Below are positions 45,349 through 54,763 of a stretch of DNA of 64,000 nt, piece by piece (positions within the stretch are counted from its first letter, which is position 1; each line of letters starts with the position of its first letter). The stretch covers positions 169,662-233,661 of the forward strand of contig NZ_JYNL01000023.1 of assembly GCF_001044235.1 (NCBI RefSeq). The letters are read 5' to 3'. Origin of the DNA: Mycolicibacterium chlorophenolicum (lineage in GTDB: Bacteria; Actinomycetota; Actinomycetes; Mycobacteriales; Mycobacteriaceae). The notes below the pieces were generated by a model. That model had not been told where the DNA came from. It did no database searches and was given only the letters and a program-made list of their open reading frames with translations. The position numbers and the translations under genes are program-made.

Positions 45349-45362
45349 GTCCTGCTACTACG

Positions 45363-45396
45363 AAAGCCCCGGCTCGCTTGGCGAGCCGGGGCTTTT
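45363..45396 (+). terminator. intrinsic terminator of groEL2
   Basis: A perfect 15-bp stem (AAAGCCCCGGCTCGC, loop TTGG-type turn, GCGAGCCGGGGCTTT) begins 14 nt after the groEL2 stop and is followed by TTTTCGTT. It has the GC-rich stem plus U-tract of a rho-independent terminator. The symmetric A-run on the left side means it could also act on the opposite strand. Confidence 0.95.
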
Positions 45397-45408
45397 CGTT
45401 GTCCCGAA

Positions 45409-45458
45409 TGTGGGACCTGTGCACAGGCTCGGGCGGAAATGCGTGCGCAGGGCCCACA
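45409..45458. repeat. palindromic repeat copy A flanking the DUF559 gene
   Basis: The arms TGTGGGACCTGTGCAC (45409-45424) and GTGCGCAGGGCCCACA (45443-45458) pair at 14 of 16 positions around an 18-nt loop AGGCTCGGGCGGAAATGC. The same element, with the loop 15/18 identical, recurs as copy B at 46331 in the same orientation on the other side of the gene. It lies 12 nt after the groEL2 terminator and 30 nt before the DUF559 start, so it may overlap the promoter or leader of that gene. Confidence 0.9.
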
Positions 45459-45488
45459 GTCGTCGGAGGTGTCCGCGAATCTGCGGCC

Positions 45489-46322
45489 ATGGAACCATTT
45501 CTCGGCAGCGCCGCAGTGCGCCGCGGTCTGTTGAGTCGTCGGGGGCTCGCCCGCGGTCACCGGGCGCTGTATCGCGATGTCTATGTACCAAACGACGTCG
45601 AACTGACGGCTCAGATCCGCGCGCAGGCCGCGTGGCTCGCCACCGGCGCGCCATTGTGCGGTGTGTCGGCCGCGGCGGTACTCGGCACGAAGTGGATCGA
45701 TCCCTCGACTCCGGTCCAGATACTGCGCGCCGATCGCCATGCGCCGCCAGGCATCACGGTCCACACCTGGAGTGTTGCGCCCGACGAGGTGTGCCTCAGG
45801 GGTGGCGTGGACACGACCACACCGGCCCGCACGGCGTTCGACCTCGGCCGAACGCTTCCGGAGCGTCGCGCGATTCCGATGGTGGACGCGCTGATGAACG
45901 CGACACGGGTCAGCGTCGCCGAGGTGCTCGCCGTCGCAGATGCCCACCCGGGCGTTCGGGGCGCGGCGAGGCTGCGGCGGATTCTGGGCCTCGTGGACGG
46001 CGGTGCCGAGTCGCCGCAGGAGACCCGGCTCCGGCTGATCGTGGTCCGCGGTGGGCTGCCCCGGCCCGAGACGCAGATCGAGTTCCGGGATCTGCGGATC
46101 CGGGTCGACATGGGATGGCGTGACTGGAAGGTCGCCGTCGAGTACGACGGCGCCCAGCACTGGACCGATCGCCGGCAGCGCTCCTGGGACATCGACCGCA
46201 TCGCACTGTTGGAAGAGGCGGGATGGGTGGTGATCCGCGTGAGCGCCGAGATGCTGGACCGACCCGACGTCGTGCTCGAGCGGATCCGGTCGCGACTCCG
46301 CGCTGCAGGGTGCCCCGTCTGA
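45489..46322 (+). CDS. AbiEi-like N-domain / DUF559 (Vsr-like nuclease-fold) protein
   Basis: This is a 277-residue protein beginning MEPFLGSAAVRRGLLSRRGLARGH. Residues 1-~110 resemble the AbiEi antitoxin-type winged helix domain (LSRRGLARGHRALYRDVYVP, then GAPLCGVSAAAVLG). The C-terminal ~110 residues match DUF559, a Vsr/restriction-endonuclease-like fold: PETQIEFRDLRIRVDMGWRDWKVAVEYDGAQHW (acidic residues in RVDMGW and VEYDG; core VAVEYDGAQHW) followed by DIDRIALLEEAGWVVIRVSAEML. Active-site Asp/Glu residues seem present. ATG 45489 was preferred to starts inside repeat A. The gene is bracketed by two copies of a palindrome, suggesting a mobile or self-regulated cassette. Catalytic activity is unproven. 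Confidence 0.82.
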   Translation: MEPFLGSAAVRRGLLSRRGLARGHRALYRDVYVPNDVELTAQIRAQAAWLATGAPLCGVSAAAVLGTKWIDPSTPVQILRADRHAPPGITVHTWSVAPDEVCLRGGVDTTTPARTAFDLGRTLPERRAIPMVDALMNATRVSVAEVLAVADAHPGVRGAARLRRILGLVDGGAESPQETRLRLIVVRGGLPRPETQIEFRDLRIRVDMGWRDWKVAVEYDGAQHWTDRRQRSWDIDRIALLEEAGWVVIRVSAEMLDRPDVVLERIRSRLRAAGCPV

Positions 46323-46330
46323 ATCACGAC

Positions 46331-46380
46331 TGTGGGTCCTGTGCACAGATTCGGGCGGAAAAGCGTGCACAGGACCCACA
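46331..46380. repeat. palindromic repeat copy B flanking the DUF559 gene
   Basis: TGTGGGTCCTGTGCAC (46331-46346) and GTGCACAGGACCCACA (46365-46380) are perfect 16-nt inverted repeats around the loop AGATTCGGGCGGAAAAGC. It starts 8 nt after the DUF559 stop. Compared with copy A, arms and loop are both conserved, so selection or recent duplication acts on the whole 50-nt element. No U-run follows, so it is not a standard terminator. Confidence 0.92.
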
Positions 46381-46432
46381 CTCGGCGCAGCCGCGTGGAT
46401 GAAATGGCCGCGCCGGTGGGTTCACCTCTGAC

Positions 46433-47428
46433 ATGACCACGATGACGGCGATCGGGGCCTTCGCGGCCGACTCCCTCGACGACAGCCTGCGCGACGTCAC
46501 CGTCGACGTCCCCGAACTGCGTCCGCGTGACGTGCTGGTGCGTGTGCACGCGGTGTCGGTGAATCCGGTGGACGTGAAACAACGCGCCGCACTGACGAAG
46601 TCGGGCCGGCCGAAGATCCTCGGGTACGACGCGGCCGGCGTGGTCGAGGCGGTCGGGCCGGACGTGACGACGCTGTCGGTCGGCGACGAGGTCTGGTACG
46701 CCGGCGACATCACCCGGCCCGGCAGCAACGCCGAGCTGCAGGCGGTCGACGAGCGGATCGTGTCGCGCAAGCCGCAATCGCTGTCGTTCGCGGACGCGGC
46801 GGCGCTGCCGCTGACCACGATCACCGCCTGGGAGTCGCTATTCGACCGCTTCGGGTTGACCTCGGAGTCGACGGGCGACCTGCTGGTGCTCGGCGGCGCC
46901 GGCGGCGTGGGCTCGATCATGATCCAGTTGGCGAAGGCGCTGACGGGCGTGCGGGTGATCGCCACGGCGAGCCGCGACGAGTCCCGGAAGTGGGCGCAGC
47001 AGATGGGCGCCGACCTCGTGGTGAACCACCATCATCTGCGCGATGAGACACTCGCCGCGGTGCCCGGTGGCGTCGAGTACCTGTTCTCACCGCACTCTGC
47101 GGGCAACATCGACGACTACGAGGCGATCGTCCGACCGTTCGGCCACATCACCGCGATCGACGAACCCGAGGGCCTCGAACTGGTCGGGCTGAAGGCCAAG
47201 AGCATCGCCTGGCATTGGGAGCTGATGTTCACCCGGGCGATGTTCGAGACGCCGGACATGATCGAGCAGCAGCGGCTCCTGGCCCGCACCGCAGAGCTGG
47301 TCGATCAGGGAACACTGCGCACCACGGTCACCACGACGATCAACGACTTCTCGGCGGCCGGTCTGATCGAGGCGCATCGCGATGTCGAGTCGGGCCGGAT
47401 GACGGGCAAGGTCGTCGTCACTCGCTGA
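46433..47428 (+). CDS. zinc-type alcohol dehydrogenase / quinone oxidoreductase-like protein (MDR)
   Basis: This is a 331-residue NADPH-dependent oxidoreductase of the medium-chain family. It shows the GroES-like domain start (RVHAVSVNPVDVKQRA), GYDAAGVVEAVGPDVTTLSVGDEVWYAG, the Rossmann motif VLGGAGGVGSIMIQLAK (about 150-166) and SRDESRKWAQQMGAD. Zinc-binding cysteines are absent, so it is of the zinc-independent quinone oxidoreductase class (zinc-binding-alcohol-dehydrogenase-family by name only). It is convergent with a MarR gene 22 bp away. Substrate unknown. Confidence 0.92.
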   Translation: MTTMTAIGAFAADSLDDSLRDVTVDVPELRPRDVLVRVHAVSVNPVDVKQRAALTKSGRPKILGYDAAGVVEAVGPDVTTLSVGDEVWYAGDITRPGSNAELQAVDERIVSRKPQSLSFADAAALPLTTITAWESLFDRFGLTSESTGDLLVLGGAGGVGSIMIQLAKALTGVRVIATASRDESRKWAQQMGADLVVNHHHLRDETLAAVPGGVEYLFSPHSAGNIDDYEAIVRPFGHITAIDEPEGLELVGLKAKSIAWHWELMFTRAMFETPDMIEQQRLLARTAELVDQGTLRTTVTTTINDFSAAGLIEAHRDVESGRMTGKVVVTR

Positions 47429-47450
47429 GCGGCGTGGGCTTGCGGTGCAG

Positions 47451-47900
47451 TCAGAGGCTCTGCAGCAGTTGAGCGAGCGTGGATTTCAGCGCGGCGGTGT
47501 CGGCGCGGGACAGGCCGGCGGTGACGTCGTGCTCGACCTGTTCGGCCAGGGCGGCGGCACGGCGCAGTGTTCGGCTGCCCTGAGCGGTGAGCTGCAGACG
47601 GCGGTTGCGTCGATCGTCGGGGGACACCGCCTGCTTGATGAGCTTCCGGTCCGACAGGTCGGTGACGAGTTGGCTCATCGTCGTGCGGTCGATACGGAGC
47701 CGTTGGCTGGCCTCGGTCTGTGTGACACCGGGCTGGTGGCCGATGAGCAGGAGCACCCCGAAGACGCGGGGATGCAGGTTCAGCGGGGCGAGCGCGGCCG
47801 CGGTGCGATCCCGCACGATGACGGCGGCCTGGTTGAGCAGGAAGCCCAGCGCCGTCTCGGGCCGGTCGATGACTGGATCCGCGGGATGTGCCGTCGCCAT
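47451..47900 (-). CDS. MarR-family transcriptional regulator
   Basis: This is a 149-residue winged-helix repressor. The DNA-binding part reads GVTQTEASQRLRIDRTTMSQLVTDLSDRKLIKQAVSPDDRRNRRLQLTAQG (about 58-108), with the wing DDRRNRRLQLT characteristic of MarR. Flanking helices would make the dimer interface. It is divergent from an SDR-NTF2 operon, with a GTGAT-N7-ATCAC interrupted palindrome between, so it probably represses that operon and itself. It could also control the convergent oxidoreductase at 46433. Confidence 0.92.
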   Translation of the reverse strand: MATAHPADPVIDRPETALGFLLNQAAVIVRDRTAAALAPLNLHPRVFGVLLLIGHQPGVTQTEASQRLRIDRTTMSQLVTDLSDRKLIKQAVSPDDRRNRRLQLTAQGSRTLRRAAALAEQVEHDVTAGLSRADTAALKSTLAQLLQSL

Positions 47901-47920
47901 CGCAGCACCCTATCGCCCGC

Positions 47921-47937
47921 GTGATCCTCAGTATCAC
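47921..47937. promoter_or_regulatory. candidate MarR operator
   Basis: GTGAT and ATCAC arms with a 7-nt spacer (CCTCAGT) form a short perfect inverted repeat in the 80-bp gap between the MarR gene and the divergent SDR. The related words GTATC and GAGTATC recur downstream. Size and place suit a MarR dimer, but arms of 5 nt are short and could be chance. Confidence 0.45.
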
Positions 47938-47980
47938 AAACGATCAGCATGAGTGAGTATCTGTGGGTATCGTGACGGCC

Positions 47981-48715
47981 ATGGCAGGTGTGATCGGCAA
48001 GGTCGCGATCGTGACCGCAGCCAGTCGTGGGATCGGCCGGGCGGTGGCCCTGACTCTCGGACGGCGCGGCGCGTCGGTGGTGGTCAACTATCACGGGAAC
48101 GCCGGGAAGGCGCAGGAAGTCGTCGAAGCGATCGAGGCGTCCGGCGGCGCCGCGGTGGCCGTCCAGGGTTCGGTCGCCCGTCGCGACGATGTCGTGCGTC
48201 TCTTCGATGCCGCGGACGAGGCGTTCGGAGGCGTCGACATCGTCGTGAACGTGGCCGGCGACTTCATCGAGAAACCGGTCGCCGAGATCACCGACGATGA
48301 CGTCGACCGGGTCCTCGCTATCAATCTGCGTGGCGCGCTCTACGTGTTGAGCGAGGCGGCCCGCAGGGTCCGTGAGGGGGGTCGGATCCTGCACACGTCG
48401 TCCGGTGCGACGGAGGCTCCGCACGCCGGCGGCGGCCTCTACGCGGCATCCAAGGCCGCCGCAGAACGCATCGCGTTCGCCCTGGCCAAGGAACTCGGTC
48501 CCCGCCGCATCACCGTCAACGTGGTCTCTCCGGGCGTGACGCAGACCGACGGTCTGGTCGCCTCCGACGCCCTGCGGGAGCGACTGATCGCCGAGACGCC
48601 GCTCGCGCGGCTCGGACAACCCCAGGAGGTCGCCGAGGCGTTCGCCTTCCTCGCCAGCGACGAGGGTGGATGGGTCAACGGGCAGCTGATCCGGGTCAAC
48701 GGCGGCGTGCTGTGA
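47981..48715 (+). CDS. short-chain dehydrogenase/reductase (FabG-like)
   Basis: This is a 244-residue SDR of the classical type: cofactor motif TAASRGIGRAVA (about 12-23), VNVAGDF (N-A-G), catalytic Ser in HTSSGATEAPHAGGGLYAASKAA with the YxxxK pair (YAASK), and a C-terminal LASDEGGWVNGQLIRVNGG. Start choice is uncertain: ATG 47981 is used, while in-frame GTG codons lie at 47963 and 47972. Its stop overlaps the GTG of the next gene by 4 nt. Probably controlled by the divergent MarR. Confidence 0.9.
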   Translation: MAGVIGKVAIVTAASRGIGRAVALTLGRRGASVVVNYHGNAGKAQEVVEAIEASGGAAVAVQGSVARRDDVVRLFDAADEAFGGVDIVVNVAGDFIEKPVAEITDDDVDRVLAINLRGALYVLSEAARRVREGGRILHTSSGATEAPHAGGGLYAASKAAAERIAFALAKELGPRRITVNVVSPGVTQTDGLVASDALRERLIAETPLARLGQPQEVAEAFAFLASDEGGWVNGQLIRVNGGVL

Positions 48716-49104
48716 CGACGGCCGAGCAGGCGCGGGCGCTCATCGGCTCCTTCGCCGAGGCCCTCAACCGGCGCGACGCCTCCGCGCTGGCGTCGCTGTT
48801 CACCGAGGACGCGGACTTCGTCGACTTCCGCGGCCACTGGTTGCGGGGGCGGCCCGCGATCCGCGACGGCCACATCCGGGCGTTCGACGGTCTCCTGGCG
48901 GCGGGCACGACGACATGGCGCGACGTGACGGTGGACGATCTCGGCCACGGTCTGCTCGTCTGCCACGGGCTGTGGACGATTGCGGCACACGAGCACCCCG
49001 ACGGTTCGCACGTCCCGGAGCGCCAGGGTGTCATCACGTTCCTGATCGAATCGACGGCGGACGGCCTGCGCATCCGTGCCGGGCAGAACACCGAGCAGAC
49101 CTAG
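48712..49104 (+). CDS. SnoaL/NTF2-fold (SgcJ/EcaC-type) protein
   Basis: This is a 130-residue protein (GTG 48712, GTGA overlap with the SDR) of the NTF2-like fold: ALIGSFAEALNRRDASALASLFTEDADFVDFRGHWLRGRPAI is the typical first helix plus acidic strand (core LNRRDASALASLFTEDADFVD), and the end RQGVITFLIESTADGLRIRAGQNTEQ is the long strand pair. The fold serves isomerases, dehydratases and scavenging proteins. Co-transcription with an SDR suggests they handle the same small molecule. Confidence 0.87.
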   Translation: MTTAEQARALIGSFAEALNRRDASALASLFTEDADFVDFRGHWLRGRPAIRDGHIRAFDGLLAAGTTTWRDVTVDDLGHGLLVCHGLWTIAAHEHPDGSHVPERQGVITFLIESTADGLRIRAGQNTEQT

Positions 49105-49140
49105 CGGCTGGGCGAATGCCGGTCGCGGTTGGATGGACGC

Positions 49141-49956
49141 ATGGCCCTCCCTGAACCCTCAGCCCCGTCCACCGCGGTCGTCACTGGAGCCTCGTCGGGC
49201 ATCGGCGCCGACCTTGCGCGGGAACTCGTCGAGCGCGGGCACGGCGTCACGCTCGTCGCCCGCCGCGAAGAGCGCTTGCGCGCACTCGCTGACGAACTGT
49301 CCGGATCGGTGCGCGTCGAGGTGATCGGTTGTGACGTCGCCGATCCCGCTGCGCGCGCCGGGCTGTTCCCCGAGATCGAGCGGCGCGGCCTGACCGTCGA
49401 CATCCTCGTCAACAACGCGGGCGTCGGCACCATCGGACCGGTCGTGGGCTCGACGCCCGAAGCCGAGGTGGCCCAGGTCCGCGTCAACGTCGAGGCGCTG
49501 ATCGACCTGACCACGCGGGCGGTGCAGCAGATGGTGCCCCGCGGCCGCGGCGCGATCCTCAACGTCGGCTCCACCGCGGGCTTCCAGCCGTTCCCCGGGC
49601 AGGCGGGCTACGCGGCGACCAAGGCGTTCGTCCGGTCCTACACCGACGGGCTGCGCGGCGAACTCGCCGGCACCGGCGTCACCGTCGCCGCGCTGCATCC
49701 GGGCCCGGTGCGCACCGAGTTCCTCCAGGTCGCCGGCATGGACGAGCGGACGTTCGCCGACGCGTTCCCGAAGTTCATGTGGGTGCCGTCCCGCGAGGTG
49801 GCCCGGGAGGGCATCGAGGCGCTGGCCCACGATCGCGGCGGTGTGATCCCCGGCGTGCCGAACAAGATCAGCACGAAGATCTTCGAGTTGCTGCCCCGCA
49901 CGCTGCTGCTGCCGTTGCTCAAGAGCCAGCACCCCGCGCTGCGTCGCTCACACTGA
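49141..49956 (+). CDS. short-chain dehydrogenase/reductase
   Basis: This is a 271-residue SDR with VVTGASSGIGADLARELV (about 14-31), DVADPAARAGLF, LVNNAGVGTIGP, STAGFQPFPGQAGYAATKAFV (Tyr-x3-Lys) and GPVRTEF. It resembles the YqjQ/DltE-type SDRs. ATG 49141 (MALPEP) was taken over TTG 49129. Its last 9 bp overlap the end of the convergent F420-dependent enzyme. Substrate unknown. Confidence 0.9.
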   Translation: MALPEPSAPSTAVVTGASSGIGADLARELVERGHGVTLVARREERLRALADELSGSVRVEVIGCDVADPAARAGLFPEIERRGLTVDILVNNAGVGTIGPVVGSTPEAEVAQVRVNVEALIDLTTRAVQQMVPRGRGAILNVGSTAGFQPFPGQAGYAATKAFVRSYTDGLRGELAGTGVTVAALHPGPVRTEFLQVAGMDERTFADAFPKFMWVPSREVAREGIEALAHDRGGVIPGVPNKISTKIFELLPRTLLLPLLKSQHPALRRSH

Positions 49957-50874
49957 CGACACGTGGGGCTTGACGTCCTCCATCACCCACTGCGCGTAGT
50001 CGAGATAAGCGTCCACGCCTCCGACGGCGGGGATGGGCACCGAAGTCATGGTCACGCCGAGGTCGCTGAGCCGGCCGACCGCGTCGATGAGTTCCTCGGT
50101 GCCCATCCCCGGACGCTGATCGGGGTCATCGATCACGACATGCCCCTCACCGATCAGCGAGGTGCCCAGTCCGTAGCAGACTTCGAAGGGTCGGCCGCCG
50201 AACGTCGGCTGGGACTTGATGTAGTCGATCCTCGCGGGGATCTGCTTCAGTGGTGTCAGGAACGGGATCCACCCGGACGCGAAGCGCGCGGCGCGCCGCA
50301 ACGGCGCATCGGCGTCGCCGCCGATCCAGATCGGAATATGCGGGCGCTGGACCGGTTTGGGCGCGAACGCTGCGTCGCTGAAGCGGACGTGCGTGCCCTC
50401 GAAGCGCGGCGAGTCACTTGTCCACAGCTCGATGATCGCTGCGAGGTACTCGTCGGCGATCTCGCCGCGCTTGTGGAAGTCGACGCCGAGCAGTCGGAAT
50501 TCCTCGGGATCCCAACCGACGCCGAAGGTCACCATGATGCGACCGCCGCTCATCCAGTCCGCGGTCGCCAACGCCTTGGCCAGCACGACGGGATGCTGCA
50601 GGGGTAGCAGCGTGACGCACGAGTTGATCGGGATCCGCGTGGTCGCGCCGGCGAGGAACGACTGCGCGACCGTCGAGTGGAAGTAGTGCGGACCGCTGAG
50701 CGCGACGTGGCTGTCGGGCACCAGGAAGTGCTCCGGCACCGCGATCATGTCGTAGCCCAGTTCCTCTGCGCAGCGGGCCATCCGCGCCTGGTCGGCTCCG
50801 GTGACGTCGTATTCCCACTGCTGCACAAGGGCTTTGAGCTCCATGGAGTGGGGCATGTTGAAGCAGAACTTCAT
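49948..50874 (-). CDS. LLM-class F420-dependent oxidoreductase
   Basis: This is a 308-residue bacterial-luciferase-fold oxidoreductase expected to use the deazaflavin F420, abundant in mycobacteria. It shows the opening strand MKFCFNMPHSMEL, the segment EELGYDMIAVPEHFLVPDS, TTRIPINSCVTLLPLQHPVVLAKALATADWMSGGR (core LLPLQHPVVLAKALATAD), and VTFGVGWDPEEF. The ATG at 50872-50874 lies in an ATGA overlap with the upstream epimerase, with AGGAGG a little upstream. The pair probably acts in one pathway. Substrate unknown. Confidence 0.92.
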   Translation of the reverse strand: MKFCFNMPHSMELKALVQQWEYDVTGADQARMARCAEELGYDMIAVPEHFLVPDSHVALSGPHYFHSTVAQSFLAGATTRIPINSCVTLLPLQHPVVLAKALATADWMSGGRIMVTFGVGWDPEEFRLLGVDFHKRGEIADEYLAAIIELWTSDSPRFEGTHVRFSDAAFAPKPVQRPHIPIWIGGDADAPLRRAARFASGWIPFLTPLKQIPARIDYIKSQPTFGGRPFEVCYGLGTSLIGEGHVVIDDPDQRPGMGTEELIDAVGRLSDLGVTMTSVPIPAVGGVDAYLDYAQWVMEDVKPHVSSV

Positions 50875-51899
50875 GGACTCATCGCCTCCTGGGCAAGAGT
50901 GCCCGCCTGATCGGCGGTGAGGTGGCCCGCGACAAAAAGCCACCTCAGAGTGTCGCGTAGCGTTTCGGCGGGGTCGCGAAACGTGATGCCCAGTTCGCGG
51001 GTGGTGGCCGAGGCGTCGGCACCGGGCCATCCGGTGGTGACGTCCATGCCCTCGCGAGTGAGGGGAAAGTCGAAGTCGTACAGCCGTTTCACCACGTCGC
51101 CGACGCTGCCCGCTGCCCGCAGTACGGCCCCCGGGACCCGCATGCGGCGCGGATGTGTCCCGGTCAGGGTGCAGCAGAGGTCGTAGAGCAGCGACCATGA
51201 CAGCATCGGCGAGGCCGCTACGTAGCGGTGCGGGCCGGGCGGCAACTCGAGCAGGGTGACAAGCAGGGCGGCGAGGTCCCGCACATCGACGATCTGCATT
51301 CCGCCTGAGGTCAGCACGAAGACTGACGTCATGAAGGACTTCAGTCCGGCGGTCATGGCACTCAAGCCGGGGTCGTCGGGGCCTATGATGCCGGCGGGAT
51401 AGCAGACGCCCACGGGTGCGCCGGCGTCCTGCAACCCGCGAACATACCGTTCTGCGGCGGCCTTCGACCGGGCGTAGGCCGATGCGCCGTCGACGATGGG
51501 CGACGACGCCGACATCGGGGGACCGTTACGGACGAGGAACACCGACAGAGACGAGACGTGGACGATGCTCGGTATCCCGCGCCGCACTGCGCCGCCGACG
51601 ACGATCTCCACCCCGCGGGTGTTCGCCTCTTCGACGGCACGAGCCGACCGTCGCCGCAGATCGACCACTGCAGCGGTGTGGATCACACCGTGGCAACCGT
51701 CGAACGCGGCCTCGACAGCGTCACCGTCGGTCATGTCGGCGGCGACGACATCGTCGGGAGAGTAACCGCGCAGAGGAAAGACCTGCCCGACTTTGGCCGG
51801 GTCGCGCACCATGAGCCGGACCTGATGCCCCGCAGCGGCCAGTGCGGCCGCCGTGTGAGAACCGGTGAAGCCCGTGCCGCCGGTGACGAGCACCTTCAC
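50871..51899 (-). CDS. NAD-dependent epimerase/dehydratase-family (extended SDR) protein
   Basis: This is a 342-residue extended SDR with the cofactor motif MKVLVTGGTGFTGSHTAAAL (TGGTGFxG), VIHTAAVVDLRR, HVSSLSVFLVR and the YARSKAAAERYV active site. It is closest in style to the dihydroflavonol-reductase/cholesterol-dehydrogenase-like group rather than sugar-nucleotide epimerases. It overlaps the F420-dependent gene by 4 nt. Substrate unknown; a lipid or secondary metabolite is plausible. Confidence 0.9.
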   Translation of the reverse strand: MKVLVTGGTGFTGSHTAAALAAAGHQVRLMVRDPAKVGQVFPLRGYSPDDVVAADMTDGDAVEAAFDGCHGVIHTAAVVDLRRRSARAVEEANTRGVEIVVGGAVRRGIPSIVHVSSLSVFLVRNGPPMSASSPIVDGASAYARSKAAAERYVRGLQDAGAPVGVCYPAGIIGPDDPGLSAMTAGLKSFMTSVFVLTSGGMQIVDVRDLAALLVTLLELPPGPHRYVAASPMLSWSLLYDLCCTLTGTHPRRMRVPGAVLRAAGSVGDVVKRLYDFDFPLTREGMDVTTGWPGADASATTRELGITFRDPAETLRDTLRWLFVAGHLTADQAGTLAQEAMSP

Positions 51900-51995
51900 G
51901 GCTCGAGTGTAGAACCGCAGTGCTGCGCGAATCCCGTTTTTCGAGCAGCCTTGGCGACAGAACCGTTACTACGCTTGCTGTTTCAACTAGACGTA

Positions 51996-53735
<1,740 letters not shown>

Positions 53736-53757
53736 CCCCCGAATGTACGGTGAGGGC

Positions 53758-54162
53758 GTGATCGACCACTTCGGAATCAACTGCTCGAACTGGGACGAGT
53801 CGAAGACGTTCTACGACAAGGTCCTCGGCGTGCTCGGGTACACGCGGCAGATGGACATGGAGGTCGCCATCGGATACGGCGCCGACGGCCATCCCGCGTT
53901 CTGGATCGCGGACGCGTCCGCCGGCCAGGTGGCCGGACCCAACCGCGAGACGCACATCGCGTTCGTCGCGAAAGACGCCGAATCAGTGCAGGCGTTCTAC
54001 CGCACCGCGCTCGCGCTCGGCGTCGAGCCGCTGCACGCGCCGCGGCTGTGGCCGGAGTACCACCCGAACTACTACGGCGCGTTCGTGCGCGATCCGGAAG
54101 GCAACAACGTCGAGGCCGTGTTCCACGGCGGCGGTCCGGCGGTCACCGGTCCGCCGGTTTGA
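53758..54162 (+). CDS. VOC-superfamily (glyoxalase/bleomycin-resistance-like) protein
   Basis: This is a 134-residue single VOC module (GTG 53758): VIDHFGINCSNWDESKTFYDKVLGVLGY, HIAFVAKDAESVQAFYRTAL, and YGAFVRDPEGNNVEAVFHG with the metal His and Glu of the fold. Lactoylglutathione lyase is unlikely in an organism lacking glutathione; a dioxygenase-like or resistance role is possible. Its last 20 bp overlap the end of the convergent methyltransferase. The start was chosen at the family N-terminus. Confidence 0.9.
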   Translation: MIDHFGINCSNWDESKTFYDKVLGVLGYTRQMDMEVAIGYGADGHPAFWIADASAGQVAGPNRETHIAFVAKDAESVQAFYRTALALGVEPLHAPRLWPEYHPNYYGAFVRDPEGNNVEAVFHGGGPAVTGPPV

Positions 54163-54763
54163 GCCACCGCCACTGGCCCTTCGACCACGCGTCGGCGCCG
54201 TCGAGGCTGTCTGCGACCGCCTGCACGACCCCGGGCCACTGCCACTCGTCGTAGTCGTCACCGGACAGCCAGCCGCCCGGGCGCACCTTCGGCAGCCAGG
54301 CCGCGATGTCCGCGCGCACACTGTCGTAGTCGTGTCGGGCGTCGAGGTGAACCCACGCCAGCGACTCGTCGGCGAACAGCGCGGCCGCCGCTACCGAGTC
54401 GCTGAGCAGGAGCTGGATCCGGTCGGCGAAACCGCACGCCAGTACGTTGCGGTGCAGCAGCCCCGCGAGCGTCCCGCCGCCGTGCGCCACCGCGGGACCG
54501 TGCGCGTCCGTGCCGCCCCTGCCCTCGGGGCCGCTCCCGCGCGCGGTGTCCACGCCGATGATCGCGACGTCGAGCGCGTGGTCGCGAGCCACCTCGGCCA
54601 GCGAGCACAGACTGCGACCCAGGTAGCAGCCCACCTCGACGAAGCGATCGCCGCTGCCGAAGTGCTCGACGGCCTCCTCCTGCCCGGAGCGCCACTGGAA
54701 CCAGCCCGGGATGTCCCGCCACGTCTGCACGGGCTCGTCGAAGCCGGCCATGGGATCAGGCAC
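54143..54763 (-). CDS. class I SAM-dependent methyltransferase of the glycan cluster
   Basis: This is a 206-residue methyltransferase (Methyltransf_24/CmcI-like): VEVGCYLGRSLCSLAEVA (about 41-58) is the SAM loop, VDTARGSGPEG follows the acidic ribose-binding strand, and WVHLDARHDYDSVRADIAAWLPKVRPGGWLSGDDYDEW (core LDARHDYDSV and GGWLSGDDYD) matches the metal-dependent sugar O-methyltransferase-like group. GTG 54761-54763 overlaps the upstream glycosyltransferase by 8 nt; ATG 54751 is an alternative. It is the last gene of the leftward arm and may methylate the glycan. Confidence 0.88.
   Translation of the reverse strand: MPDPMAGFDEPVQTWRDIPGWFQWRSGQEEAVEHFGSGDRFVEVGCYLGRSLCSLAEVARDHALDVAIIGVDTARGSGPEGRGGTDAHGPAVAHGGGTLAGLLHRNVLACGFADRIQLLLSDSVAAAALFADESLAWVHLDARHDYDSVRADIAAWLPKVRPGGWLSGDDYDEWQWPGVVQAVADSLDGADAWSKGQWRWLKPADR

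Noticed and set aside
45409-45458. Reading palindrome A as a second groEL2 terminator
   Set aside because: It has no U-run, its loop is long and conserved, and a complete terminator already lies at 45363-45396; the second copy after the DUF559 gene also lacks a U-run.
53758-54162. Glyoxalase I annotation for the VOC protein
   Set aside because: Only the fold is visible; glutathione-dependent chemistry is not expected in mycobacteria.
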